From contig NZ_BMNC01000007.1 of assembly GCF_014646255.1 (NCBI RefSeq), forward strand, positions 1 through 64,000: 64,000 nt of DNA, written 5' to 3'. This stretch comes from Lentzea pudingi. GTDB lineage: Bacteria; Actinomycetota; Actinomycetes; Mycobacteriales; Pseudonocardiaceae. The translations under genes were made by a program, and so were the position numbers. Below the pieces are notes generated by a model. The model saw only the letters and a list, made by a program, of their open reading frames with translations. It was not told where the DNA came from and did not search any database. How positions within the stretch are numbered: position 1 is the first letter of the stretch; the number at the start of each line of letters is the position of its first letter. This document shows, one piece after another, positions 8,050-16,899 of the stretch.

Positions 8050-9231
8050 ATGGGGTATCGCTGGGTCGTGCTGTCCGTGGGTGCGGTGGCTCAGGGCACG
8101 AACGCGGCCGTCTTCCTCGGCCTGCCGGCCATCAGCCCGCAGCTCCAGCAGCACTTCTCACTGACGTTGCCCCAGGTCGGGCTCCTTCTCGGCGCGGTCA
8201 ACCTCGGCACGATGATCGCTCTCGTGCCGTGGGGAGTCGTCGCGGACCGACGCGGCGAACGGCTCGTGATGACCATCGGCGGCGTGGGTGCCGCAGCTTG
8301 CTTGTTGTCCGTCGCCCTCGGCAACGCCTGGATCGCCGGGCTCGCGCTACTGGGCGCCGGGCTCTTCGGGGCCAGCGTCAACGCGGCCAGCGGCCGGGCG
8401 GTCATGTCGTGGTTCAGCAAGGAGTCGCGCGGGCTCGCGATGGGCGTCCGGCAGACCGCGACCCCGCTCGGCGCCGCCCTCACGGCGGCTGTCCTGCCCG
8501 GCATCGCCCTCTCCTCCGGGGTGCCCACGGCGTTCGTCGTGCTGGCGGGCGTGACGGCGTTCGTGGCGCTCGCGGTGGCGTTGTTGGTCAGGGAACCACC
8601 CGGTGCGATCCGGGCGAACTCGGAGCACGGCCTGGTGCTCAAGGACCCCCGGTTGCTGCGGTTGTCGCTGGCCAGCGGGCTGCTCGTGGTGCCGCAGTTC
8701 ACCGCCACGGCGTTGATGGTGCCGCTTTTGCACGACCACCGCGGCATGAGCGTCACGGCGGCCGCGGCCGTCTTCGCCGTCGCGCAGGTGCTCGGTGGCG
8801 CCGGACGGCTGGCGGTCGGGGTCTGGTCGGACCGGGCACGCAGCCGGATCGGGCCCTTGAAGATCGTCTCCGTGCTCACGGCGGCCGGGTTCGTGCTGGT
8901 CGCGTCGCTGGACCAGGCACCCTTGCCGCTGCTGATCGCGGTGCTCGTGCCGACCTCGCTGTGCGCGCTGTGCTGGAACGGGCTGGCGGTCACCGAAGCC
9001 GGGGAGCTCGCGCCGGACGGACGCAGCGCCACGGCGATCGCGATGCAGAACTCGGCGAACTACCTGAGTGCGGCGGTGACCCCGTTCGTCGCGAGCTTCG
9101 TCGCGGTGTCGGTGGGGTGGCCCGCGGCGATGGTGCTGGCGGCGGTGGCCGCCGTGGTCGCGCGGGTGCTGCTTCAGCCGTGGCGTTCCCTGCGGGCCAG
9201 CTCGCCCCAGAACTCGCGCAGCGCCTCGTAG
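8050..9231 (+). CDS. Major facilitator superfamily transporter
   Basis: The 393-residue inner-membrane protein has about 12 predicted hydrophobic segments and the MFS loop 2-3 motif (GVVADRRGERLVM, near residue 63). The pattern of the first half (GSVNAASGRAVMSWF-like helix, then a second long cytoplasmic loop) resembles nitrate/sugar-efflux-like MFS members, but no substrate can be assigned. Its last 19 codons are antisense to the end of the next gene: the final helix ends near residue 370 and the tail is Ser/Arg-rich, so the overlap affects only a cytoplasmic tail. Confidence 0.85.
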   Translation: MGYRWVVLSVGAVAQGTNAAVFLGLPAISPQLQQHFSLTLPQVGLLLGAVNLGTMIALVPWGVVADRRGERLVMTIGGVGAAACLLSVALGNAWIAGLALLGAGLFGASVNAASGRAVMSWFSKESRGLAMGVRQTATPLGAALTAAVLPGIALSSGVPTAFVVLAGVTAFVALAVALLVREPPGAIRANSEHGLVLKDPRLLRLSLASGLLVVPQFTATALMVPLLHDHRGMSVTAAAAVFAVAQVLGGAGRLAVGVWSDRARSRIGPLKIVSVLTAAGFVLVASLDQAPLPLLIAVLVPTSLCALCWNGLAVTEAGELAPDGRSATAIAMQNSANYLSAAVTPFVASFVAVSVGWPAAMVLAAVAAVVARVLLQPWRSLRASSPQNSRSAS

Positions 9232-10034
9232 CGCAACGCGACCTCCTCGGCGTCGTCCGCCTCGAGGGCGTCGAGGATGGCGTTCACGTCGGCCGCCGAC
9301 GTGTCCTCCAGGAGGTCCTTGTCCTCCAGCAGCTGCACCAGGCCGCCGTAGTCGAGCTCGACGGCGGAGTGCGGGTGGAAGTGCTCGAGCCAGTGGCCCG
9401 TGTCGGAGAGGACCTTGGCCGGCCCGTCCTCACCCAGTGAGCGCTTCACGGTCTTGAGCGCCCGCGCGACCCGTCGGCGTGCGTCGGCCATGGCCACCCG
9501 CCACGACACCTGCCGTTCGGGGTCGTCCTGGGCGCTGGCGAGCACCACGCGGCGCTGGGCGGGGTCGACGAGGGCGAACCAGGGCAGCGGGATCGTCCAG
9601 GTCGTGGAGATCACGTGAACCGCGCCCGCGGAGAGTTCGGTCATCACGGCGGACGCGCGCGCTCGGACCGTTTCCGGTGAAAGGTCGAGGGCGGCGTCCT
9701 GGAGGATCGCCGGCGCGGTGGCCAGGAAGCCCACCAGAGCGGCGGCGGAACGGGCCCTGAGGTCCAGCGGGCACACGAGCGGCCCCGGTCCGACGCGGGC
9801 GGCCTCGGAGGTCGGAACCTCGGCCGGACTGATCGTCATCACGTCGAAGGACTCGCCCGGGAGGAGCTTTTGTCCCAACTGTGATCGCAACCACAGCTCT
9901 CGTTCCCTCTCGCCCACCTCCGCGCGGGGGACAGGGCCCGCTTCCAGGGCTTTTTCGACCTTGGAAGCTAGCGTTGCGTCCAAGACCGATAACGGTTCGT
10001 ACACCCGTAGGTAGGCGACGAACGGTCTGGGCAC
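9174..10034 (-). CDS. Conserved hypothetical protein (286 aa)
   Basis: I do not recognise a named domain. The product is soluble-looking, with no signal peptide or membrane helix. It starts PRPFVAYLRVYEPLS, has a central aromatic-rich stretch (TWTIPLPWFALVDP) and a helical acidic C-terminus. The GTG at 10034 is chosen because GGAAGG lies about eight bases before it; an upstream in-frame ATG at 10079 has no such site. It converges with and overlaps the MFS gene by 58 bp, and is divergent from the DUF3073 gene. Confidence 0.7.
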   Translation of the reverse strand: MPRPFVAYLRVYEPLSVLDATLASKVEKALEAGPVPRAEVGERERELWLRSQLGQKLLPGESFDVMTISPAEVPTSEAARVGPGPLVCPLDLRARSAAALVGFLATAPAILQDAALDLSPETVRARASAVMTELSAGAVHVISTTWTIPLPWFALVDPAQRRVVLASAQDDPERQVSWRVAMADARRRVARALKTVKRSLGEDGPAKVLSDTGHWLEHFHPHSAVELDYGGLVQLLEDKDLLEDTSAADVNAILDALEADDAEEVALRYEALREFWGELARRERHG

Positions 10035-10207
10035 GTGTGCATCCTTCCACGCGAGGGGGGCCATGAGATTTGGCGGCACGTGTCACGCCTACCGCGTCGC
10101 GAGGAACCCCATCGGCACGGTACGGTAGTTACCAGGAATCAGTTGTCGAGACGAGTGGGGCCGCCGTTCCCCCGGCCGCCCCCGTCCCTGTGCGAGGGGG
10201 TCGAGCC

Positions 10208-10396
10208 ATGGGGCGCGGCCGAGCTAAGGCCAAGCAGACGAAGGTCGCCAGGGAGCTCAAATACAGCTCTCATGAGACCGACTTCGCTGCGTTGCAGCGC
10301 GAGCTGTCGACTGATGAAAGGTCGGCGAACGGGAGTAGTGGTGGCGACGAGCCACACGACGACCCGTACGACGACTACGACGATTACCGTCGCTGA
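10208..10396 (+). CDS. DUF3073 family small protein
   Basis: This 62-residue protein has the conserved basic N-terminus GRGRAKAKQTKVARELKY of the actinobacterial DUF3073 family, followed by an acidic DDPYDDYDDY tail. Function is unknown; the split between a basic head and acidic tail suggests a nucleic-acid or ribosome-associated role, which is inference. A strong GAGGGGG ribosome-binding sequence precedes the ATG. A hairpin follows the stop. Confidence 0.88.
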   Translation: MGRGRAKAKQTKVARELKYSSHETDFAALQRELSTDERSANGSSGGDEPHDDPYDDYDDYRR

Positions 10397-10408
10397 ATTC
10401 AGCCTTCG

Positions 10409-10458
10409 GAGTTCAAGGGTTGGGCAACCGGTGACCCCGGTGCCCAGCCCTTGAACTC
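10409..10458. terminator. Strong bidirectional hairpin terminator
   Basis: Arms 10409-10426 and 10441-10458 pair over 18 bp with a single G-T wobble; the loop is 14 bases. It lies between the convergent stops of the DUF3073 gene (10396) and the oxidoreductase gene (10470), so it can serve both. Confidence 0.85.
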
Positions 10459-10469
10459 TGAGGGCTCTT

Positions 10470-11465
10470 TCAGAACGCCCTGGCGTACTGCTTCGGCGCC
10501 CTGACCTCCACACCCAGCCGGCCTGCCGCGTGCAACGGCCAGTACGGGTCGCGGAGCAGTTCGCGCGCGAGCAGGACCAGGTCGGCGGAACCGTCCGTCA
10601 AGATCTGTTCGGCCTGCTTCGCCTCGGTGATCAGGCCGACCGCACCCGTGGGCACGTCTGCCTTGCGTCGCACAGCTTCGGCGAGCGGCACCTGGTAGCC
10701 GGGCCCGATCGGGATGTCCGCCTGCGCGGTGTTGCCGCCGCTGGACACGTCGATCAGGTCCGCACCCGCGGCCTTGAGCGCCTGTGCCAGCACGACGCTG
10801 TCGTCGGCCGTCCAGCCGCCCTCGACCCAGTCGGTGCCCGAGATCCGCACGAACACGGGCACGTCCGGGCCGACCGCTGCCCGCACGGCCGCGGTGACCT
10901 CGACGGGCAGGGCGATGCGTTCCTCGATGCTGCCCTCGTTCGTGAGCGGCGAGTAGAACTCGTGCAGCAGGTAGCCGTGCGCGGCGTGGACCTCGAGGAC
11001 CTCGAACCCGGCCTCGATCGCCCGCAGCGCGCCGTCGACGAACGCCTTCACGATCTGCGTGGTGTTCGTCAGCTTCTCCGGCTGGTTGCCGCCGGGGAAC
11101 GGCTCGGTCGTGGGCGCCACCGGCACCCAGTCGCCGATCGCCTTGCGCCCGGCGTGCGCGAGCTGGATCGCGGGCACCGCGCCGTGCTCCTTGATGAACG
11201 CCGTGACGGGCTTCCAGGCCTCGACCTGCTCGTCGTTCCAGATGCCGGTGTCCTGCGGCGAGATGCGGCCACGCGCCTCGACGGCCGTCGCCTCGGCCAT
11301 GACGAGGCCGGCGCCACCCACCGCGCGGGAGCCCAGGTGGACGAGGTGCCAGCTGGTGGGCACGCCGTCCTCCTTGTCGACCGAGTACTGGCACATCGGG
11401 CTGACCGCGATGCGGTTCGGCAGCGTGACCGAGCGCAGGGTCAGCGGGGAGAACAACAGGCTCAC
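10470..11465 (-). CDS. Old yellow enzyme family NADH:flavin oxidoreductase (YqjM-like)
   Basis: The 331-residue FMN TIM-barrel enzyme reduces activated C=C bonds, typically of enones and nitro compounds, at NAD(P)H expense. The thermophilic-like/YqjM subclass is shown by SPMCQYS near residue 22 (the Cys tuning FMN) and the HAGRK motif near 106. The HAAHGYLLHEFYSPLTN segment carries the active-site His pair. GTG start preceded by GGGAG. Upstream, CGAACGTTCG (11477-11486) is a perfect palindrome that could bind a regulator. It terminates into the shared hairpin at 10409-10458. Confidence 0.9.
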   Translation of the reverse strand: MSLLFSPLTLRSVTLPNRIAVSPMCQYSVDKEDGVPTSWHLVHLGSRAVGGAGLVMAEATAVEARGRISPQDTGIWNDEQVEAWKPVTAFIKEHGAVPAIQLAHAGRKAIGDWVPVAPTTEPFPGGNQPEKLTNTTQIVKAFVDGALRAIEAGFEVLEVHAAHGYLLHEFYSPLTNEGSIEERIALPVEVTAAVRAAVGPDVPVFVRISGTDWVEGGWTADDSVVLAQALKAAGADLIDVSSGGNTAQADIPIGPGYQVPLAEAVRRKADVPTGAVGLITEAKQAEQILTDGSADLVLLARELLRDPYWPLHAAGRLGVEVRAPKQYARAF

Positions 11466-11547
11466 GGGAGCTCCCTCGAACGTTCGTAGACCTAACTAAA
11501 TGTTCAAGGGGTGGGCTCAGCGAGTTGTTCCCCGCGATGGGGTCGTC

Positions 11548-12231
11548 TCAGTCACTGAACAGCGACGCGGAGACACGGGCCGGCGTGAAGCCAGGAGGCC
11601 AGATCGTCCTCCGGTCGACGCGGGCTCCGGTGAGGGCCGCTTTGTCCAGGTTGGCGGCTCGCATGTCGGCACCGCGCAGGTCCGCGTTCGTGAGGTCGGC
11701 GGCGCGGAGATCGGCACCTTCGAGGCAGGCGCCGCGCAGGGACGCCTCGCGCAGGGAGACTCCTCGCAGGTCAGCGCCGCGCAGGTCGACGTGGGACAGG
11801 TCCAGCGCCGCGCGGGGCTCTCGGGTGAGGATCGCCAAGGCCGTCTCGACGTCCAGTTCCGGGCTCCCGCCAGCGGGCAGCGCCGGGTGCTCCGCAGCCG
11901 TCCAGGGAGATCGTTCGCGCAGGAAGTCCCCGACGGTGACGTCCACGAGCAGGCGGCTCTTCGCGGACTCCTCCGCGATCTCTTCGAGCAGGTGCAGCCC
12001 GCTGACCCTGAGCTCGGCCTCGTCGCTCTCCAGCAGCTTGACGGCGCGGCGGTACCCGTCGACGAGCTGGCCGTCCCTGACCTGGAGCCAGGCCAGGGCA
12101 CCGGCCGCGACGATCAGCAGCGCTCCGGAGAACGACGGCAGCACCGAGCGAGGAGCGGTCGGCGGCACCAACAGGGCGACACCCAGCGCGAGCAGGGCGA
12201 CCGCCCCGAGCCTGACCATCCGCTTGCTCAC
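11548..12231 (-). CDS. Membrane-anchored pentapeptide repeat protein
   Basis: The 227-residue protein has two hydrophobic helices near the N-terminus (about 7-27 and 35-52), a helical linker, and then about nine A(D/N)LRxA-type pentapeptides from residue 142 to 205, forming a short right-handed quadrilateral beta-helix. Its linker (helical SGLHLLEEIAEES) resembles that of the two membrane proteins at 57.5-59.4 kb, suggesting one wider family. The helix is too short for a DNA-mimic gyrase protector; function unknown. Confidence 0.8.
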   Translation of the reverse strand: MSKRMVRLGAVALLALGVALLVPPTAPRSVLPSFSGALLIVAAGALAWLQVRDGQLVDGYRRAVKLLESDEAELRVSGLHLLEEIAEESAKSRLLVDVTVGDFLRERSPWTAAEHPALPAGGSPELDVETALAILTREPRAALDLSHVDLRGADLRGVSLREASLRGACLEGADLRAADLTNADLRGADMRAANLDKAALTGARVDRRTIWPPGFTPARVSASLFSD

Positions 12232-12289
12232 GGAGAGTCATCTTCGCGACCCCAACCGCCCGGCGGTATCCGCTGTTGGAGTTCACAAT

Positions 12290-13168
12290 CCGGCTGCAGA
12301 GAGTGGTCTGGGTGCACAGGCCGCGCAACGTGTGATCAAGAAGGTCGCGGACGCCTACACGGCGCTACACGCGAGCATTCGAGTCGGGAACCTCGGCAAG
12401 CCTCGTTCGAAGCGCCGGGTGAAGGCCGAGTCGAAACCGATCGCGTTCCGGCTGGATGCGGCGCAGCCGTTCGACGACCGGTGCCTGTCGTGGAACCAGG
12501 ACGCGGGCAGCGTGTCGATCTGGACCACGGCGGGCCGGATGAAGGACGTGCGGTTCGCAGGTTCTCCTCACCGGCTCAAGACCTGCGCGAGTACCGCAAG
12601 GGCGAGAGTGATCTGCTGCACCGCGACGGCATGTGGTTCCTGATGGCGACCTGCGAGGTGCCCGAGGAGTCGCTGTTCGAGCCGGTCGACTGGCTCGGCG
12701 TGGACCGGGGCATCGTGAACCTCGCGACTACCAGCGACGCGGACAACTTCCAAGGCCGCGGGCTGAATCGCTACCGACGCTGGCACGCCCGCGTCCGCTC
12801 CGAGTTGCAAGCCAGAAGGACGAAGTCAGCGACCCGACGACTGAAGAGACGAGCGCGTCGTGAGCGACGGCACGCGGCACACGTCAACCACAAGATCGCC
12901 AAGCAGTTGGTGGCTGTTGCCGAACGCACCGGTCGCGGGATCGCGTTCGAGGACTCGAGCGGCATCCGCGACCGGGTCACGGTTCCCCGGCACCAGCGAG
13001 CCACCCACAGCTCTTGGCCGTTCCACCAGGGACACCTTCTGTTGTCGCTGGTGCGGTCTCGCTGGACCCGCCGACGTCGTCGCCGCCGTGAACGTCCGAA
13101 ACCGGGCACGGTCGGCGTGGGTGCACGTCAACGCACCCGAACCCGCCGCCGCATCAGCGGCGGGTTGA
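12290..13168 (+). pseudogene. tnpB: Broken TnpB (IS200/IS605 family) gene
   Basis: Similarity to TnpB RNA-guided nuclease runs through three segments. Residues resembling LGAQAAQRVIKKVADAY begin near 12300 in frame 2. A shift near 12570-12585 moves the reading to frame 1 (DLREYRKGESDLL, then the RuvC-I strand LGVDRGIVNLAT with its Asp, and RuvC-II IAFEDSSG with its Glu). A second shift near 13045 is needed to reach the zinc-ribbon/RuvC-III remnant (CRWCGLAGPADVVAAVN). The N-terminal 60-90 residues are missing. No start codon or tnpA partner is present, so the gene is dead. Confidence 0.8.
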
Positions 13169-13246
13169 TGCGGCCCGCACGCCACACCCAGTGGCGCACG
13201 GAGAACGCGACCCGGCTTGAAGGTTCGAGCATCACGCTCGTCCTTC
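13169..13246 (+). mobile_element. IS200/IS605 right end with hairpin (remnant omega-RNA region)
   Basis: Downstream of the broken tnpB, an imperfect hairpin (GAAGG-CGAGC / GCTCG-CCTTC, 13219-13246) with the core GAGC-ATCAC-GCTC resembles actinobacterial IS605-type right ends. In intact elements this region is transcribed as the omega (reRNA) guide. The hairpin overlaps the iolD stop (13245-13247) by two bases, so the element end abuts iolD. No left end could be identified. Confidence 0.55.
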
Positions 13247-15113
13247 AGAACTGAGAAGTTGACCTGAGGTAGCGGACCTGCTTGGCCTTGCCTTCCTGCA
13301 CCTCGTCACGGGCTCGGGAGATCTCCGACCGGTGCGACACCTCCGGCACGCCGACCTCCCACCACGCCCCGGCCTCCGTCCACGACGAAGGATGCGTGCG
13401 GATCACGACCACGGCCGGCCGCTTCTCGGCGACGGTCACCTCGCGGGCCTTGCGGTAGGCGCCTTCGAGGTCGCCCAACGAGTCCACGGTGAACACCGCG
13501 CAGCCCATCGCGGAGGCGTGGGCGGCGAAGTCGGTGCGCGGGGGTTCGGGGTGCGCCGAGGTGCAGTCGGCGTAGAGGTTGTTGAAGCCCGCGCCGCCTT
13601 GGCCCGTCTGCAGGCGGTGGATCACGGCGTAGCCGTCGTTGTCGCAGACGACCGCGACGAAGCCGTGGCCCGCGAAGGCGGCGGAGAAGAGTTCGGAGTT
13701 CAGCATCAGGTAGCTGCCGTCGCCGAGCAGGGTGGTGACGACGCCCTGGGTGTGGGCGATCGCGGCTCCCCAGGCGCCGGCCAGTTCGTAGCCCATGCAG
13801 GAGAAGCCGTACTCGACGTCCATCGTGGACTCGCCGGTGGCGCGCCAGCCGCCGATCAGTTCGCCGGGGAGGCCGCCGGACGCGGTCATGACGTAGTCGG
13901 TGGGCTCGCTGACATCGTTCACGACGCCGACCACCTGGGCGTAGGTCGGGAGACCCTCGCCCGGGGTGCGCAGCTTCGTGATGTGCGCGTCCCACCTCGT
14001 GCGTTCTGCCAGCGCCTTCGAGGCCCACTCCGGCGACGCCTGCCAGGAGCCGAGGACGTCGGTGAGTTCGCGCAGGCCCTCGTCGGCGTCGGCGACCAGG
14101 GCGAACGCGCCGTGCTTCACGGCGTCGAAGCGGGCGGCGTTCAGGGACACGAGGTGCGCGTCCGGGGAGAAGACGGTCCAGGAGGCGGTCGTGAAGTCCT
14201 GCAGGCGGGTGCCCACGGCGATGACCAGGTCCGCTTCGCCGGCGAGGACGTTGGCCGAGGTCGAGCCGGTGATGCCGAGCGGACCGGCGTGCAGCGGGTG
14301 CTCGTGCGGGATCAGGGTGCGGCCGGCGGTGGTCTCGACGACCGGGATGGTGTGCTGCTCGGCGAAGCGCAGGGCTCGACCTGCCGCGCCCGAGTAGCGG
14401 ACGCCGCCGCCCAGGACCAGGAGCGGGCGGGAGGCGTTGCGGATCGCCGACGCGGCCTCGGCCAGTGCGACGAGGTCGGGGCGTTGGCGCAACGGGCGGT
14501 GGACGATCGGGGCGAACAACGCGTCGGGGAAGTCGTAGGACTCCGCCTGGACGTCCTGCGGCAGCGCCAGGGTGACCGGGCCGCAGTCGGCCGGGTCGGT
14601 GAGGACACGGGCCACCTGCGGCAACGTCGAGAGCAGCTGTTCGGGACGGGTGATGCGGTCGAAGTAGCGGCTGACCGCGCGGAACGCGTCGTTGACCGTG
14701 GCGGTCGGGTCGTGGAAGTGCTCGACCTGCTGGAGAACGGGGTCCGGGGCCCGGCCGGTGAAGGTGTCGCCCGGCAGGAGCAGCAACGGCAGGCGGTTGG
14801 CGTGCGCGACGCCCGCCGCGGTGACCATGTTCAGCGCGCCGGGGCCGATCGACGACGTGGCGACGCCGACCTGGCGGCGGTGGGTGGCCTTGCTGATGCC
14901 GACGGCGGCGAGGGCCATGCCCTGTTCGTTGTGCCCGCGCCACACCGGGATCCGGTCGCGGACCTCCTCCAGCGCGTTGCCGAGGCCGAGGACGTTGCCG
15001 TGGCCGAAGATCGCGAACACGCCGGGGAACAGCGGCGCCTGGGAGCCGTCGAGGAGTTCGGTGCGCTGGGCCAGCATCCAGCGGACCAGTGCCTGCGCGG
15101 TCGTCAGCTTCAC
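13245..15113 (-). CDS. iolD: 3D-(3,5/4)-trihydroxycyclohexane-1,2-dione hydrolase
   Basis: The 622-residue ThDP enzyme opens the ring of the dione made by IolE to give 5-deoxyglucuronate. ThDP family features are visible: N-terminal Glu region GHGNVLGLG, central domain, and C-terminal ThDP motif GDGSYLMLNSE followed by AVVCDNDGYAVI. Length is standard for IolD (about 620-640). The GTG start overlaps the iolB stop (GTGA). Its 3' end touches the IS605-type right end, so the last residues may have been altered by insertion. Confidence 0.92.
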   Translation of the reverse strand: MKLTTAQALVRWMLAQRTELLDGSQAPLFPGVFAIFGHGNVLGLGNALEEVRDRIPVWRGHNEQGMALAAVGISKATHRRQVGVATSSIGPGALNMVTAAGVAHANRLPLLLLPGDTFTGRAPDPVLQQVEHFHDPTATVNDAFRAVSRYFDRITRPEQLLSTLPQVARVLTDPADCGPVTLALPQDVQAESYDFPDALFAPIVHRPLRQRPDLVALAEAASAIRNASRPLLVLGGGVRYSGAAGRALRFAEQHTIPVVETTAGRTLIPHEHPLHAGPLGITGSTSANVLAGEADLVIAVGTRLQDFTTASWTVFSPDAHLVSLNAARFDAVKHGAFALVADADEGLRELTDVLGSWQASPEWASKALAERTRWDAHITKLRTPGEGLPTYAQVVGVVNDVSEPTDYVMTASGGLPGELIGGWRATGESTMDVEYGFSCMGYELAGAWGAAIAHTQGVVTTLLGDGSYLMLNSELFSAAFAGHGFVAVVCDNDGYAVIHRLQTGQGGAGFNNLYADCTSAHPEPPRTDFAAHASAMGCAVFTVDSLGDLEGAYRKAREVTVAEKRPAVVVIRTHPSSWTEAGAWWEVGVPEVSHRSEISRARDEVQEGKAKQVRYLRSTSQF

Positions 15114-15997
15114 TTCACTCGCCCCTCAGCGGTCGTGACCGGGCAACGGGGATCCAGTTCCTGGGTGGCCCAGCTGTCGCGGATCCAGGTGTGTGCCGGG
15201 TCGTCGCAGAACGCCATCGAACGTTCAGGGCCCGGACCTGCGAGAACATTCAGGTAGTACATGGGATATCCCGGCGCCGCGACGCACGGGCCGTGGTAGC
15301 CGCGCGGGATCAGGAAGACGTCGCCGTCCCGCACGGTCACGTCCTCGTCGATCGTGCCGTCGTCGGTGTACGTGCGGTGGAAGCCGAAACCGGTGCGGGA
15401 CGGGGTGACGCCGTCGCGGTCGGCGATGCGGAAGTAGTAGATCTCCTCGTTGTTCACCTCGCACGGTTCGGACTCGTCGTGCTTGTGCGGCGGGTACGAG
15501 GACCAGTTGCCGTCCGGGGTGATGAGCTCGCACGCGTTGAGCTTGTCCGCGTGATCCCAGACGCCGGGGACGCCGAAATTCGTGACCTGGCGGGTGGCGT
15601 TGCCGGAGCCGCGCACCTCGACCGGGACGCCTTCGGCCGGACCGTACTTGGGGGTCAACCGGTTCTCGCAGCGCGCCATGGGAAGAGCGACCACGCATCC
15701 GTCCTCTGAGGACAGTCGGACGGAGGCGTCGCGCGGCACGTAGGCGAAGTCCGTGACGCGGGTGAAGACCGACTCACGGCCCTGCAGCTCGTACCGCTCG
15801 TCGTCGACCTCGACCACCAGCGAGCCGGCGAGCGGCAGCACGAACGCCTCGAACTCGCCGGTCTCGATCGTGCGCACCCACCCTGCCTCGATCTCCAGCA
15901 CGCGCAGGCCCGTGTAGGTCCAGCCCGCGTCCTCGGGGGATAGCGAGATCACGTCGGTCGAGGTCGAGAGCGTCCCGTGTGGACGGTGCAGGGTCAT
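15110..15997 (-). CDS. iolB: 5-deoxy-glucuronate isomerase
   Basis: The 295-residue bicupin converts 5-deoxyglucuronate to 2-deoxy-5-keto-gluconate in inositol catabolism. The metal site is suggested by the PPHKHDESEPCEVNNEEIYY stretch, and the second cupin by RDGDVFLIPRGYHGP. The ATG at 15997 overlaps the stop of the upstream gene; a longer in-frame reading to 16135 has no support. Length normal (270-300). Confidence 0.92.
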   Translation of the reverse strand: MTLHRPHGTLSTSTDVISLSPEDAGWTYTGLRVLEIEAGWVRTIETGEFEAFVLPLAGSLVVEVDDERYELQGRESVFTRVTDFAYVPRDASVRLSSEDGCVVALPMARCENRLTPKYGPAEGVPVEVRGSGNATRQVTNFGVPGVWDHADKLNACELITPDGNWSSYPPHKHDESEPCEVNNEEIYYFRIADRDGVTPSRTGFGFHRTYTDDGTIDEDVTVRDGDVFLIPRGYHGPCVAAPGYPMYYLNVLAGPGPERSMAFCDDPAHTWIRDSWATQELDPRCPVTTAEGRVK

Positions 15998-16899
15998 TCC
16001 GTGATCCCCTTCGCGGTACGGAGGATTTCGGCGGCGGCGGCAACGGCGGCGGCGACATCGCCGTCCGGCGGGTAGAGCAACGCGCGTCCGACGACGAGGC
16101 CGCGCACGGTCGGGTGCTGCAGCGAACGGCCCCACGACGCGAGGTCGTCTGCGGGATTCGCGGACGGCACACCGCCGAGCACCAGCGCGGGCAACGCGGT
16201 GGTGTCCAGCACGATCTCCGGCTCCTCCGGCGCGGGCAGCTTCAGCCAGGTGTAGGCCGAGGTGGCACCAAGTCCCGCAGCGACAGCGGAAGCCCGCGAG
16301 AGAGCCGCGGCATCCTTCTGCAGCACCAGCTTGTCGTTGTGATCACGCTTGTACGGCAACGGTTCGACCATCGCCATCAGGCCGTGCTCGGCGAGTTCGG
16401 TGACGGCCCGCGCGCAGCCTTCGAGCGTCGGGATCGTGCCGGGGTCCGAGTCGACCAGGCGCAGCAGCATCTTGCCGCCGTCGAGCCCGAACGTGGCGAT
16501 GGACGACGCGTCGTACGCGGTGAACCTGTCGTCGATCTCCCAGTCCGCACCGGCCAGGCCGCCGCGGTTCATCGAGCCGATGACCACGCGATCGTTCAGG
16601 CCGTCCAGCAGCAGCAGGTCCTCGATCACGTCGGGCGTGCCGAGCACCCCGTCGACGTCGGGGTTCGCCAGCGCCGTCAGCAGACGGGCCAGCAACGAGC
16701 GGCGGTCGGCCATCGCCATCGGGTCGCCGCCGACGCCGAGCGCACCGCGTGCCGGGTGGTCCGCCGCGACCAGGAACAGCGTGGACTTGCCGTTCAGCAA
16801 CGAGTGGCGCCGCTTGCGCGACTGGTAAGCCCGCCGGATCGAGCCAGGGTCCTCCGCCCGCCGCCACAACAGTTCACGCCACTGGCCGTCGGTGATCAC
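15994..16899 (-). CDS. Cgl0159-family (beta/alpha)8 aldolase-like protein of inositol catabolism
   Basis: This 301-residue predicted TIM-barrel protein is found in actinobacterial iol clusters (named after C. glutamicum Cgl0159) and resembles class I DeoC/fructose-bisphosphate-like aldolases. The cluster has no IolJ. Its place between iolC and iolB suggests it performs the missing step, cleavage of 2-deoxy-5-keto-gluconate-6-phosphate to DHAP and malonate semialdehyde; this is inference. A Schiff-base Lys candidate lies in YTWLKLP. The GTG at 16899 overlaps the iolC stop and its own stop overlaps the iolB ATG. Confidence 0.82.
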   Translation of the reverse strand: MITDGQWRELLWRRAEDPGSIRRAYQSRKRRHSLLNGKSTLFLVAADHPARGALGVGGDPMAMADRRSLLARLLTALANPDVDGVLGTPDVIEDLLLLDGLNDRVVIGSMNRGGLAGADWEIDDRFTAYDASSIATFGLDGGKMLLRLVDSDPGTIPTLEGCARAVTELAEHGLMAMVEPLPYKRDHNDKLVLQKDAAALSRASAVAAGLGATSAYTWLKLPAPEEPEIVLDTTALPALVLGGVPSANPADDLASWGRSLQHPTVRGLVVGRALLYPPDGDVAAAVAAAAEILRTAKGITE

